This document shows, piece by piece, positions 8,007 to 17,420 of a DNA stretch of 32,166 nucleotides. Source of the DNA: a virus; the IMG/VR virus record IMGVR_UViG_3300025305_000076, positions 1 through 32,166 of that record; one strand, written 5' to 3'. How positions within the stretch are numbered: position 1 is the stretch's first letter; the number at the start of each line of letters is the position of its first letter. The position numbers were made by a program, and so were the translations under genes. The notes under the pieces were generated by a model. It was not told the origin of the DNA, did no database searches, and was given only the letters and a program-made list of their open reading frames with translations.

Positions 8007-8597
8007 ATGCCAAATGAATATATAAGCCCAGCAAGATCAAGAGCACTTCTTGGTACGCAAATGACTGATAGTACAAGAAAATTGCGGCAAAATATAAAAG
8101 ACTATAACGAGTGGCAAAAAGGATTAGGAGAAACAACCGCAAAAGGCAGAGCGTGGGGTGGATATGGCTTACCAATTGCTTCATATCTTTTAGGAGGATA
8201 CTTTGACCAGGATTGGATGCAGGACCCTACCATTTTAGCAGCACTTGGTGGTATTGGTTCATATGCAGGTTCAAACTGGGCACAAAAACAATATGGCGAA
8301 GCACCAGATATAAGAACACAAGATATTCTTTTTGGCGAAGATGCTTTATTTGGAGCAGAGCAGGAAGCAGATTTAGCCGCAAGTGCTTTTGATGCATCTC
8401 AGTGGACAGACGCTTTGCAGGATTTAATGAATATACTTAGACTTACACCACAAGAAGAAAGCTATGGTTTTGCAGATTCTCCTTTAAACATTTTTGGCAA
8501 AAAAAGCGCGTACAAAGAATTAGGCGAAGACGAAGAATACGATTCCCTAGAAGAATTTCTTGAATACCTTGAAGAACTCGATCCATTCCTTGGTTAG
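8007..8597 (+). CDS. Probable internal virion protein
   Basis: A 196-aa protein with SD GAGGG. N-terminal helix (DSTRKLRQNIKDYNEWQKGL), then a Gly-rich mildly hydrophobic stretch (GGYGLPIASYLLGGYF and ILAALGGIGSYAGSNWA), then an acidic C-terminal third (ELGEDEEYDSLEEFLEYLEE). A short protein with a membrane-active-looking centre after the fiber gene matches the place of T7 gp14-like ejection proteins, but there is no recognisable sequence match. The acidic tail could bind a basic partner. Confidence 0.45.
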   Translation: MPNEYISPARSRALLGTQMTDSTRKLRQNIKDYNEWQKGLGETTAKGRAWGGYGLPIASYLLGGYFDQDWMQDPTILAALGGIGSYAGSNWAQKQYGEAPDIRTQDILFGEDALFGAEQEADLAASAFDASQWTDALQDLMNILRLTPQEESYGFADSPLNIFGKKSAYKELGEDEEYDSLEEFLEYLEELDPFLG

Positions 8598-8606
8598 GAA
8601 ACAATA

Positions 8607-9587
8607 ATGGCACTTGAATTTTGCGGCCCAAACAGCCCTTGTCCTCCAGGCTATACATGCTCGGAATGGGGTGAGTGTGAACCTGACAGTGGTGGAACTG
8701 GCTGGGAAGGAGGCGAAGACCCACGCTTAGATGGCTGTACAGACCCGACTGCTCTTAATTACAATGAAATGGCAGAATTTGATGATGGTAGTTGTGATTA
8801 TGGTGCTGATTATGGTGATACAGGAGGAGCTTACGGAGAAGGAACTGTATACAATTGTGAACCAGGAACTATGTATATTGATGAGAACTCTGGAATGTTA
8901 AAATACTGTCAAGGTGGTGGTGGTGCACTGGGCGATCCATTATCAGAATATAGAGGTGGTGGTGATACTTGGGGTGAAACAACTGGACTTGGATCAGAAT
9001 ACGGAGAATTAGCAGATTATTTTGGAGGAAGAAATATATTTGATGTACTTCCAGAAGAAGCTTTAAGGCATCTTCCCCCACAATATTGGGGTATGGTCGG
9101 AGGAACATATGATATATCGCAAGAAACACCATCGTGGGAATCTTTTCTTGGTGATGTTAGAGGATTACAATCTGGCACAAGAACAGAAAGAAGAAGTATG
9201 CAAGACGCTTTACGTAAAATGAATTTAGGTGGTGGTGTTAGCCAAACCTTTGCTGGTGGTGGCGGAGGAGTTATGCCAGGAAGAGAAAGAGAGCAATCAA
9301 GGGCATCTTTTCAGGATTTTTTAAGTGGTCAATCTGCTAGTCTTGCTGGATACGAACTTGGATTTGGAGAAGATGTTGAAATGATGCGACAGAATTGGGA
9401 AGATCTTGTCAGTGGAGGTTATGCTAATGTCTTAGCAGGAGGAACAACACAATATTGTGACTGTGACCCAGGATATGTATGCGTTGGAGTAGTTGATGGG
9501 CAGGAACAGTGCGTTTTAGCAGGTGATGTAGATTGGGGACAAATGTATGATATATATACATCTCCAGATGAAACGTATACAACATAG
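8607..9587 (+). CDS. Cys-rich virion candidate with C-x-PGY-x-C modules
   Basis: A 326-aa protein of unknown function. Four Cys-rich segments are visible: residues 6-23 (CGPNSPCPPGYTC...GEC), residues 44-63 (GCTDPTALNY...DDGSC), residues 84-101, and residues 284-302 (CDCDPGYVC...QC). Between them lie Gly-rich linkers and one helical middle part. The GCTD...A.NY...DDGSC motif is known to me from secreted proteins of Bacteroidota and marine bacteria; C-x-PGY-x-C resembles the end of EGF-like modules. Paired cysteines fit disulfides formed outside the cytoplasm, so exposure on the virion or delivery to the periplasm is an inference. Two PPxY sites are present (P13-Y16, P157-Y160). Confidence 0.55.
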   Translation: MALEFCGPNSPCPPGYTCSEWGECEPDSGGTGWEGGEDPRLDGCTDPTALNYNEMAEFDDGSCDYGADYGDTGGAYGEGTVYNCEPGTMYIDENSGMLKYCQGGGGALGDPLSEYRGGGDTWGETTGLGSEYGELADYFGGRNIFDVLPEEALRHLPPQYWGMVGGTYDISQETPSWESFLGDVRGLQSGTRTERRSMQDALRKMNLGGGVSQTFAGGGGGVMPGREREQSRASFQDFLSGQSASLAGYELGFGEDVEMMRQNWEDLVSGGYANVLAGGTTQYCDCDPGYVCVGVVDGQEQCVLAGDVDWGQMYDIYTSPDETYTT

Positions 9588-9598
9588 AGAGTTAATAT

Positions 9599-10828
9599 AT
9601 GCCTTTAACACCTTATTATAATCAAAGTTTTTATGACTGGTTATCAAACCTGCCAGAAGAATATGGAGGAATGCCAGGAGAATATGGCTGGACACCAGAA
9701 TCATTACTTCAGTCTTGGGGTATGTCAGACATCCCAGGAATGGGACAGTATGGAGAATTTGCAGGTATATTGCCAACATATCGGGAAAGTGGAGAAGATT
9801 ATTTATTAAATAAATACCTGCTAGATGTATATGGTATAGGACTTGGGGAAGAAAAAGTAAGAAGGGAAGCTGGTGATATACTTGCTGAAACTGGGTTGCC
9901 ACCATCTCATGGCTTTGAAGAATTTGGGCAAGATGTAGCTACAAAAACTGCACAAAGAGATACAGTAGCAAAAATTATGGAAGAAACTGCAGAAACTGCG
10001 AATATTGGGGAAGAACAATCACGGTGGAATCTTGCAAAGATGTTATATGAAGGAAGATCAGGCTGGACAAAGGAAGTAGCAGACGCATATAATAGATGGT
10101 ACGCAAATGTGGTAGAAAGAGAGGGAGAAGGAGAAGAATTTGACTATGTAACAAATGAAGGACTTATTAATGCAGTATGTTCAGAAAATCCAGATTTTCC
10201 TGGATGTGCAGATCCAGGAGATTTAGACTGGGAACAGTTATATTTCTGTTACAGTAATCCAAACGATCCTTCTTGTACTGTGGGTGCTATTTCTGAAGAA
10301 CTTGAAGGTGATGTTGATTGGGTATACGACTGTGATCCTAATAGTGAAAATTATATTAACTGTCTACAGGACAATTCGCCAGATCCTGAAGGTTTGGATT
10401 TTTCAAATTGTGGAGAACTTACTGGATCTGATATTGCTGATTGTGTAAGTAATGTATTAAATACCTATACTGGCGTTTCTAATTTGCTGGATCAAGAACC
10501 AGATTGTATGATTGAACAGCCAAATCATGACTGGTTACGCCCAGGATATGGGATGGAATGTAATATATTTGGGCAGGCAGGATTTTTAATTGCAGATTGG
10601 CTAGATTGGGAAGTAGGAGATCCTCGTATGGAATCTGGCGTATGTTATGATTCGGAAGCTTGGCAATCAGGCGGAGCATTAATTGAAGTAGATTGTTATA
10701 CCCCTGCCAGTGGTAGCGATGAAGGCTTACAAGCTGGAGACTTTGGCTTAGGTGTTACTGGAAATTGTTGGGATACTGGATGTGACCCAGGTTATACATG
10801 CGATATGATAACTGGTGAATGTGTTTAA
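9599..10828 (+). CDS. Acidic Cys-rich virion candidate, neighbour of 8607-9587
   Basis: A 409-aa, strongly acidic, Trp/Tyr/Gly-rich protein. The first 190 residues are helical. The second half carries more than ten cysteines and ends in CWDTGCDPGYTCDMITGECV, which matches the two C-x-PGY-x-C modules of the preceding protein. A GDVDW segment also occurs in both (GDVDWGQMYD, GDVDWVYDCD). The two genes are therefore related in part by duplication or module exchange. No enzyme motif is seen. Likely a virion accessory or ejected protein whose cysteines form disulfides outside the cell. Confidence 0.5.
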   Translation: MPLTPYYNQSFYDWLSNLPEEYGGMPGEYGWTPESLLQSWGMSDIPGMGQYGEFAGILPTYRESGEDYLLNKYLLDVYGIGLGEEKVRREAGDILAETGLPPSHGFEEFGQDVATKTAQRDTVAKIMEETAETANIGEEQSRWNLAKMLYEGRSGWTKEVADAYNRWYANVVEREGEGEEFDYVTNEGLINAVCSENPDFPGCADPGDLDWEQLYFCYSNPNDPSCTVGAISEELEGDVDWVYDCDPNSENYINCLQDNSPDPEGLDFSNCGELTGSDIADCVSNVLNTYTGVSNLLDQEPDCMIEQPNHDWLRPGYGMECNIFGQAGFLIADWLDWEVGDPRMESGVCYDSEAWQSGGALIEVDCYTPASGSDEGLQAGDFGLGVTGNCWDTGCDPGYTCDMITGECV

Positions 10829-10850
10829 ATTTAATTAAAAGGAGAAAATA

Positions 10851-11444
10851 ATGGCAGGTTATAATAATATGCAAAGAGGTCCAGCACCACCGTTGTATGG
10901 TGGCGGACAAAGAGGTGGCTTTGGACAGGTACCACGAGGCGTTCCAGGAAGAATGCCTTCACCAAATCCAATGGCAATGAGAAGGCAGGGAATAGGAATT
11001 GGACCTGGAGGTGGAAGACCTCAGCATCGTCCTGTACAGGGTGTGCCAGGGCAAGAGTTTATGCCAGGCATGATGAACAGACCTGAAGGCTTAAACAGAA
11101 TGGGTGCGCAAGAACGGCAGCCTTTTCAAGAGTTTCTTGCTTGGCTGAATGATGCTCCCTATGGAGATATGATGCGTACAGGCAATCCAGTAGCGCCATG
11201 GGAACAGCCTAAAGGACAACAGTCACCAAGAGGAGGACGACCTAGCAAACCATTATATTCACCACCAGGAGGTGGACGACCACCAAGAGGTGGCGGAAGA
11301 CCACCAATGAATAGACAATTTTCACAACCAAAGCCTGGAGGAGTACCTTATGACTTTGGTCAATTCTCAGGCGGAGGAGGACAGTCTCCATTGTATCAGC
11401 CACCTGGATTCGGCGGAATGCCACCAATGCCAAGAGGTTATTAA
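10851..11444 (+). CDS. Gly/Pro/Arg-rich low-complexity protein
   Basis: A 197-aa protein with a strong SD (AAAGGAG). It is mostly Gly, Pro, Arg and Gln, with RGG-like units and three related sites (PPLYGGG at 13-19, KPLYSPPGGG and SPLYQPPGFG). A small ordered island around residues 80-110 (QERQPFQEFLAWLNDAPYGD) could be a short interaction helix. Composition parallels the 105-aa protein at 618-935. The PPLY site is a class I WW ligand pattern, of interest given the WW domain encoded two genes downstream. Function unknown; probably a disordered virion or assembly protein. Confidence 0.55.
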   Translation: MAGYNNMQRGPAPPLYGGGQRGGFGQVPRGVPGRMPSPNPMAMRRQGIGIGPGGGRPQHRPVQGVPGQEFMPGMMNRPEGLNRMGAQERQPFQEFLAWLNDAPYGDMMRTGNPVAPWEQPKGQQSPRGGRPSKPLYSPPGGGRPPRGGGRPPMNRQFSQPKPGGVPYDFGQFSGGGGQSPLYQPPGFGGMPPMPRGY

Positions 11445-11632
11445 TGCAGATAGGAAAGACATTAGCAGATTTCTACATTAATAAACATAAAAGCTGTGGT
11501 GGATGTCAGAAGCGATGGAAGGGTATGCAGAATAAACTTAACATGCATCAGACTCCAGAGTTTCTAAAGAAGCGAGTAAAAGATAATACAGAAATGAAAA
11601 GGGTACTAGACACACTATTTAAAGGTAAGTAA
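11444..11632 (+). CDS. Small basic protein with a CxxC motif
   Basis: A 62-aa basic protein coupled by TAATG to the previous gene. It has one CGGC motif (residues 18-21) and helical segments on either side (LADFYINKHK, EFLKKRVKDNTEMKRVLDTLF). One CxxC could be half of a metal site in a dimer or a redox pair. No family recognised. Confidence 0.5.
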   Translation: MQIGKTLADFYINKHKSCGGCQKRWKGMQNKLNMHQTPEFLKKRVKDNTEMKRVLDTLFKGK

Positions 11633-11633
11633 T

Positions 11634-12674
11634 ATGGCACAATTCAGATCACCACCAGAAAACGTATGGCATCAGTTCTTTAATCAAGGGATACCTCAGA
11701 TTGGTGGTATTGTTGAAGGCAATAGGAAGGCAAAAGCTCTTGAAAAAAGAGAAGAAAAAGAAGACTTTCTTATGATAACAAAATCTCTTTTTGAAATGGC
11801 TGGAAAGACTGCTGCTACTAACCCTGATTCTGGTGCAAACTTATATGGTAATGTTCTTGATTTTCTGGAAGAAAATAAAAATGTTTATGGTGATAAACTA
11901 ATTGATGGACTTAGTGTTATAGCTCAGGGACAAATAGATGCAACGAACGTACAGAAAACAGTTAAATTAAAAAAATCTGATTATGTAAGAAGAGTTAGAT
12001 CTAAAGATCCTGAGATTCGCATGTCTCCAGGACAAGCTATGCAAGAAATGATAAAATTTGGATGGGGAGATACTAACGAATATAAACTTATTAAAGCATA
12101 TTCTGCAAATCCATTGTCATTCGATAATCCTGATTTATATAATAAGATAGAATTAGCAAAAAGTGTGACTCAGATAGTTAGAGATCCGATTACTGGACAG
12201 CCAATCCCAGGAACATTTGAACCAGGAAGTGAAGCTGAAATTGAAATAATAAAAGTTATGGACGAAGTTCTTAATTATTTAAAAGGAGAAGAGACATCTG
12301 GTACACCAGAACCACCGCCAAAAGGAGGAAAAGTTATATGGGATCAAGTTTGGGACGAAAAAACTCAAAGACCATATTATATAAATAGAGAAACAAAAGT
12401 AACATCTTGGGATGTAGGCGCAGGTGATAGCGTTAATGTTGTAGTACCAATTCCAGAAAAGAAAAAAGAAGCTGTTGCTAAGTTTAATACACGTGAATCA
12501 GCCGAAGGAGGTTTTATAGATATTGAACATCCAATGGGTTCAGGTAAATGGATATCTGTTCGTGAGAGACTTTTTCAGTTAGCTACTGGTGTAAACGCTA
12601 AGAAATCTACCAAAGAAAGATTAGCAAGGACGATTGGAATAACACTAGAAGAACTAGAAAACATACTGAAGTAA
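11634..12674 (+). CDS. Virion-operon protein with a WW domain
   Basis: A 346-aa protein. The N-terminal 220 residues are mainly helical. A Pro-rich linker (GTPEPPPKGG) then leads to a WW domain with W236 and W259 and the core YYINRETKVTSW, including the Y-Y-x-N-x-x-T-x-x-T-x-W signature. The proline usually found two or three residues after the second Trp is absent (WDVG). WW domains bind Pro-rich ligands such as PPxY and are rare outside eukaryotes. The C-terminal part has a GGFIDIEHPMGSGKW strand pair and ends in a short helix-turn-helix-like unit. SD AAAGG. The neighbouring 1580-aa protein carries a candidate ligand. Confidence 0.65.
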   Translation: MAQFRSPPENVWHQFFNQGIPQIGGIVEGNRKAKALEKREEKEDFLMITKSLFEMAGKTAATNPDSGANLYGNVLDFLEENKNVYGDKLIDGLSVIAQGQIDATNVQKTVKLKKSDYVRRVRSKDPEIRMSPGQAMQEMIKFGWGDTNEYKLIKAYSANPLSFDNPDLYNKIELAKSVTQIVRDPITGQPIPGTFEPGSEAEIEIIKVMDEVLNYLKGEETSGTPEPPPKGGKVIWDQVWDEKTQRPYYINRETKVTSWDVGAGDSVNVVVPIPEKKKEAVAKFNTRESAEGGFIDIEHPMGSGKWISVRERLFQLATGVNAKKSTKERLARTIGITLEELENILK

Positions 12675-12677
12675 CCC

Positions 12678-15600
12678 ATGGCTGAAGAAGGAAAAATATT
12701 CCCAGAATTAAATAGTATTCTGAAAGACAGCCTTCTCTTAACCCAAGAAGAATTGAATCCTAAGGATGACGATTGGGAAGGGAGTCGTGAAGACTGGCTT
12801 GCACAAATTTTACCACCAGCATTAGAAGAAACATCTAATATTGAAATCCCTAGTTACCTTAAAGGGGAGATACCTCCACCACCAGATTATCCACCACCAC
12901 CTGAAGGCCCACCTCCACAGATAGATCCATCAGACCCAGAAGGACTTAAGGCATTAGCGCCAATAGGTTCTGAACCAAGAGAATTTGATATGGGTTCATT
13001 AACTGTTGATACTGATTATACATTTGCAAGACCAAGACCTATGCAGTGGGTTGGTGGTTCGTTTGTAGAAGCACTTCTTGGTCCTGTATTCCCTCCTGAA
13101 AAGAAAATGCCACAACCAGAGACAACTGAAGAATTCATTTATTATCTTACAGGTCAAGTCCCTGGTACTGTGGCTTCATTTATGCCATGGAATATGGCGT
13201 TTGGAGGGGCTAATATACCAGTAACTAAAGGACCTCAGGTTAAAGAAGCTTATAAAATATATAATAAGTATTTCAAAATGTGGAAATCTGGCAAGAAAAA
13301 ACAAGCTATCCAAGGGTTAAGAAAAGCTAAAGATAAAGGATTATTACATTATCTTGATGACGCAGGAAACGCAAAACCAATACTTATGAACCCGTCTGGT
13401 GCTCTTGGTTCTTCTAAAAGATATGTTACGTGGATGGCTGAACAGTCTGCAAAAAGACCTATGGTTATGAAAGCTCTTGATACTGGAGTTAGGAATTTTC
13501 TTACATTTGGTGCTCATGGGCAAGTATACGCAAATCTTCCATTGGAAGATCTTAAGGGAAGAGGAAAGCAGTTTTTACACGATGAAATGATGGGTGCTTT
13601 ATTCACTATTGCAAGTGCTCCAAATATAGCTGATATGAGTAAATTAGCACAACACACTCTTACACCAGCTGCTATGTTTCTTATAGGTTCTGGTGCTGTA
13701 GATCCTAGTAGTCCATTTTTTATGAAAAGTCCATTTGAAGAAACTCAAGAAGAGGGAGTTGGAAGTAGTTTAACTGATAGACTTATAATGGGATTAGCAT
13801 TACCCACATTTTATTATGCAAGTCATGGTATGAGTAAAGCTAGAATAGAAAGTAAACATATAACTGCCCTTGAAGCATTTAACATAAGCAGGGCTGAAGC
13901 AGGAAAACTTATACGTGAATCTAATTTTCTAGATGCATATATTAAGGTTGCATTAAAGCCAAGGCCTGAAGACATACAGCAGGTGTGGACATCAAAAGAT
14001 GGTAAGAATGTTGACTTCTTAAACATAGCTAGGGAAAAAGGTAAAACTCCAGTAGTTCAGTATATGGATTTAGAAACACATAAAGTTAATGAAATGACTG
14101 TAGGAAGATTTTATCAAAGACATAAAAGAGCAGCTACTGGTGAAAATCCAGAACTATTTGATTTAGACGCATCATACAATAAAAGTAAAAAAGTCTGGGA
14201 AGTAACTAAAGTTGATGCAAGGGGTAACAAGTTTGGCAAGACAGAAACTATGAAAGGTGTAGATGCAAAAGATAAATATGTTGCTGGCTTTGGTGAGCAG
14301 ATAGCTGAATCTAAAGCAAAGCATAAAAATCTTGTAAGATCTGCCAAGACAGCTGAATCAAACTTTGGTGTTCCAGACAAGGAAGCAAAAATTATAAAGA
14401 ATGCATTGTATAAACAGAGCGGTGGATCTACGCTTAATATGACAAATGCAGAGTTAAGAGAATATGGTAAGATAATTCGCTCAAGTATTGTCGGAGCATC
14501 TTCTAAGCATCCAAGCACACTATGGCTTGAAAATTCAGGCGGTAAAATTGGAAATACTTTAAATGCTCTTAATAGAGATATTGTTCTTGGGCCAGTTGCT
14601 TATCTTCGTGGATTAAAAAAATCTCCAGGCTCTAGAGAGCTTTCCTATCTTATTGAAGATGTTCTTGATACTGAAAGCCTTGAAAAAGGTAAGTATGCAG
14701 ATATGATACTTTCATTACAAGATATGAACTTTAAAGAAAATCAAATAAGAGGACTACAGGGTCTTATTGATCCTACCTTTAAAGACTTTGTTCCAAAGGA
14801 TGTTTTAAATCATCCTATGCGAGAACAAGCAGTAGAGTTAGTAAAAACAACCCTCAATAAAACTTTTGACCAATTAGCACAGCACGGAGTTAAAGTTACT
14901 TCATATAGAGGTGGTAAAAAAGTAAGTGAAAAAATATGGGAAGCTTTAGATAGTAAAGGTGAAGAAATTATATTGAATGAATATAATGATGTTGCAAGTA
15001 TAGAAATTGGTGATAAGGTCACTGATCTAGGTGGTAATGTACGTAGAATACACGAAATAAATAGCCACTTACAGCAAGATTATATACATAGAGTCCTTAC
15101 TAAAGATGCCAGAAATGCTTTCGATAAAGATAAAGGTTTTAAAAGTATAATTATTGAAAGAATGGTAAAGAACGACGAAGATGCTAAGGTTATGAAGGAA
15201 GAAGGAAGATCTGAAGATTCTATACGTGAAGAAATGTGGAAAAAATTTAACAAAGTTTCTGGATGGATAGATCAGCTTGGTATATATGGAAGGCAGTATT
15301 CACGTATTCAAGACCTACCACCAGAGATTGCTTGGGATGCCGCAGGCAATGAAATAAAACTGGATAAATTCAATACCTATAAAAAAGGTGAAACTGTAGA
15401 TGGAAGGGTTATAGAACAAATTATACCAATATATGAAACTGATTTTAGGCAGGTAATCCCAAGATATGCTAATAAAGTTGCTCATATAATTTCAATATCA
15501 AAACATTATGGCGAAGAAGGTTTAGCAGGGGAAATAGCACAAGGACATATAAATAGGGTTAGGGCAGAAACAAATAACGAGATTGGTAATTATGTTGAAA

Positions 15601-17420
15601 CTGTTTTAAGAGAACAAATACACGGAGTAAAGACACCTGAAGAATGGTATACTCAAGCTGCGTTATGGGGAACGCAAAAAGCTACGGTAGCAGTTGCGAA
15701 TGCTGCACTTTCGTGGGTTGGCTCTGGAATGAAAAATCTTCTACTTGGGCAAAGAGAAAATGTGACAACATTCGGTGCTGTAAGAATGGCAAGAGCCTGG
15801 GGCGATGTAATGCATACTCCAGAGGTTGCGAAGATATTAAATTCCATACCATTTGGTGAAGGAAAGCTTGGTCCAAAAGAATCTAAATACAGGGCGGCAA
15901 AACACGAAGCAGCTCTTATTGGTGCGCTTGAAGAAGGAACGCATCTACTTGAAATGCAAAAGCTATTCAAGTTAAATCCCAGTATGATGTATCAAACCGA
16001 GGCATTGAATAGAATAACTGCAATGATAGGCGGAAGACTATCTGCTGAAGCGGCTCTTGATGTTGTTGCTGGCAATAAGACTACGTTCGGTGCTGGAATG
16101 TCAAGAACCACAGCAAGGCATGTACTTGAGGAAACATTTGATTTAAGAAATATGGATCAGATTATAGAAAGAGGACATTTCACAGAAGCTGAAATGATAA
16201 AGGTTATGCAGCGTGCTCACAGAATAACCCAAGGTTCTCCTACTGTAGAATATATGCCAAGAGCATTCCAGAATCAATTTGGAAAATCACTTACATTATT
16301 TCACAGGATGGCATATCGTGTTACAGAGAATCTTTATAAGAATGCTATTATACCAGCATCAAAAGGCAATATCTGGCCTATGATGAAGTTTGCAGCTGCA
16401 ACTTACGGTGCTGGAGAGGCAAGAGATGCACTATATTACTTTGCTACAGGTAATCCTGAACGTGATATGTTCGTATATCCACCAGCAAAAGTGTGGAATA
16501 GAATGCTATCTTCAGAAGTGTTCTCATTCCTAAGTGGTTTATTTGATGAAAATGGTAGCTATGGTAAAGCTATGGTTGACTACGCAAAGGAAACTGGAAA
16601 TTATTTTATGTTTCTAGCTAATACAGCTTGGAAAGGTGGAACAGATGTTCTTATTCCTGATGATTTAAAAAGAGAACTCGGTATTAACACTATTGAAGAA
16701 CACTATGAAAGTCTAGGATATAAAGGAAAGGCACTTGAAGATATTGTCAATTCAGTCTCTGATATTCATAGACAAGCATGGTATAAGGAAGGCAATGATT
16801 ACGGAAAAGACAATATACCATTATGGAATAGGGTTACAGAAGTGTGGAAAAGAGTGTCTGATCCGCACGTAAAACAACAGGAGTATGTACATAAAATACA
16901 GTATCAATATAGAAGAGATGTACTTGGGGAAGATTCTGATAAAAATGCTTCACGTGGTGCTTTTAATCCAAGGAGTGAGTTTTATAAAGAAATAGAATCA
17001 CTATTCTTCTCAGATGTAGACGGACCTGAGTTGAAAGATGAAGGTGGTAAAAGTGAGAAAGTAAGAATATATGAAGCTGCTGTTATGTCGCAGGCACAAG
17101 AAATAATGAGAACAAATCCTAACTACGGAAATGATTACCAAGCAGTTAAAGCGGCAATAGATAATATAGAATCAAAAGTTGTCAGTATGAGACCAGTACC
17201 TTTTAGTGAAAGGGTAAAAGGAACATTTGCCAGAACTTCAAAGCTTGATGTATTTATGCAATACCTTGAGCAGGCTTCACCAAATGATGTGCCGATAGTT
17301 GAAGAGGCAATAGATGTATACAAGGGGCAGAAAAAGAAATGGGATAGAATCATCAGAAATTCTAAGCGTAAATTATTACGGAATGCAAGTAAAAAATTTA
17401 GAGAAAAGAGAGCAGAGTAA
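12678..17420 (+). CDS. Very large internal/ejection-type virion protein
   Basis: A 1580-aa, mostly helical protein, the largest in the window, in the position of podoviral ejection proteins (T7 gp16-like). After an acidic N-terminus there is a polyproline segment (residues 65-80, IPPPPDYPPPPEGPPP) containing the PPxY motif at P68-Y71. Weakly hydrophobic stretches occur near residues 160-180 (VASFMPWNMAFGGANIPV), 310-360, 1120-1140 and 1230-1245 (MMKFAAATYGAGEA). The C-terminal 150 residues are highly basic. I see no transglycosylase or protease signature. Similar long proteins of uncharacterised phages share an AFQNQFGKSLTLFHRMAYR-like stretch in my memory. The role in DNA ejection is inferred from size and context. 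Confidence 0.55.
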   Translation: MAEEGKIFPELNSILKDSLLLTQEELNPKDDDWEGSREDWLAQILPPALEETSNIEIPSYLKGEIPPPPDYPPPPEGPPPQIDPSDPEGLKALAPIGSEPREFDMGSLTVDTDYTFARPRPMQWVGGSFVEALLGPVFPPEKKMPQPETTEEFIYYLTGQVPGTVASFMPWNMAFGGANIPVTKGPQVKEAYKIYNKYFKMWKSGKKKQAIQGLRKAKDKGLLHYLDDAGNAKPILMNPSGALGSSKRYVTWMAEQSAKRPMVMKALDTGVRNFLTFGAHGQVYANLPLEDLKGRGKQFLHDEMMGALFTIASAPNIADMSKLAQHTLTPAAMFLIGSGAVDPSSPFFMKSPFEETQEEGVGSSLTDRLIMGLALPTFYYASHGMSKARIESKHITALEAFNISRAEAGKLIRESNFLDAYIKVALKPRPEDIQQVWTSKDGKNVDFLNIAREKGKTPVVQYMDLETHKVNEMTVGRFYQRHKRAATGENPELFDLDASYNKSKKVWEVTKVDARGNKFGKTETMKGVDAKDKYVAGFGEQIAESKAKHKNLVRSAKTAESNFGVPDKEAKIIKNALYKQSGGSTLNMTNAELREYGKIIRSSIVGASSKHPSTLWLENSGGKIGNTLNALNRDIVLGPVAYLRGLKKSPGSRELSYLIEDVLDTESLEKGKYADMILSLQDMNFKENQIRGLQGLIDPTFKDFVPKDVLNHPMREQAVELVKTTLNKTFDQLAQHGVKVTSYRGGKKVSEKIWEALDSKGEEIILNEYNDVASIEIGDKVTDLGGNVRRIHEINSHLQQDYIHRVLTKDARNAFDKDKGFKSIIIERMVKNDEDAKVMKEEGRSEDSIREEMWKKFNKVSGWIDQLGIYGRQYSRIQDLPPEIAWDAAGNEIKLDKFNTYKKGETVDGRVIEQIIPIYETDFRQVIPRYANKVAHIISISKHYGEEGLAGEIAQGHINRVRAETNNEIGNYVETVLREQIHGVKTPEEWYTQAALWGTQKATVAVANAALSWVGSGMKNLLLGQRENVTTFGAVRMARAWGDVMHTPEVAKILNSIPFGEGKLGPKESKYRAAKHEAALIGALEEGTHLLEMQKLFKLNPSMMYQTEALNRITAMIGGRLSAEAALDVVAGNKTTFGAGMSRTTARHVLEETFDLRNMDQIIERGHFTEAEMIKVMQRAHRITQGSPTVEYMPRAFQNQFGKSLTLFHRMAYRVTENLYKNAIIPASKGNIWPMMKFAAATYGAGEARDALYYFATGNPERDMFVYPPAKVWNRMLSSEVFSFLSGLFDENGSYGKAMVDYAKETGNYFMFLANTAWKGGTDVLIPDDLKRELGINTIEEHYESLGYKGKALEDIVNSVSDIHRQAWYKEGNDYGKDNIPLWNRVTEVWKRVSDPHVKQQEYVHKIQYQYRRDVLGEDSDKNASRGAFNPRSEFYKEIESLFFSDVDGPELKDEGGKSEKVRIYEAAVMSQAQEIMRTNPNYGNDYQAVKAAIDNIESKVVSMRPVPFSERVKGTFARTSKLDVFMQYLEQASPNDVPIVEEAIDVYKGQKKKWDRIIRNSKRKLLRNASKKFREKRAE

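Noticed and set aside
15653-15970. 105-aa minus-strand frame inside the 1580-aa gene
   Set aside because: It has no SD, no neighbours on that strand and a composition expected of an antisense shadow; the plus frame is clearly coding.
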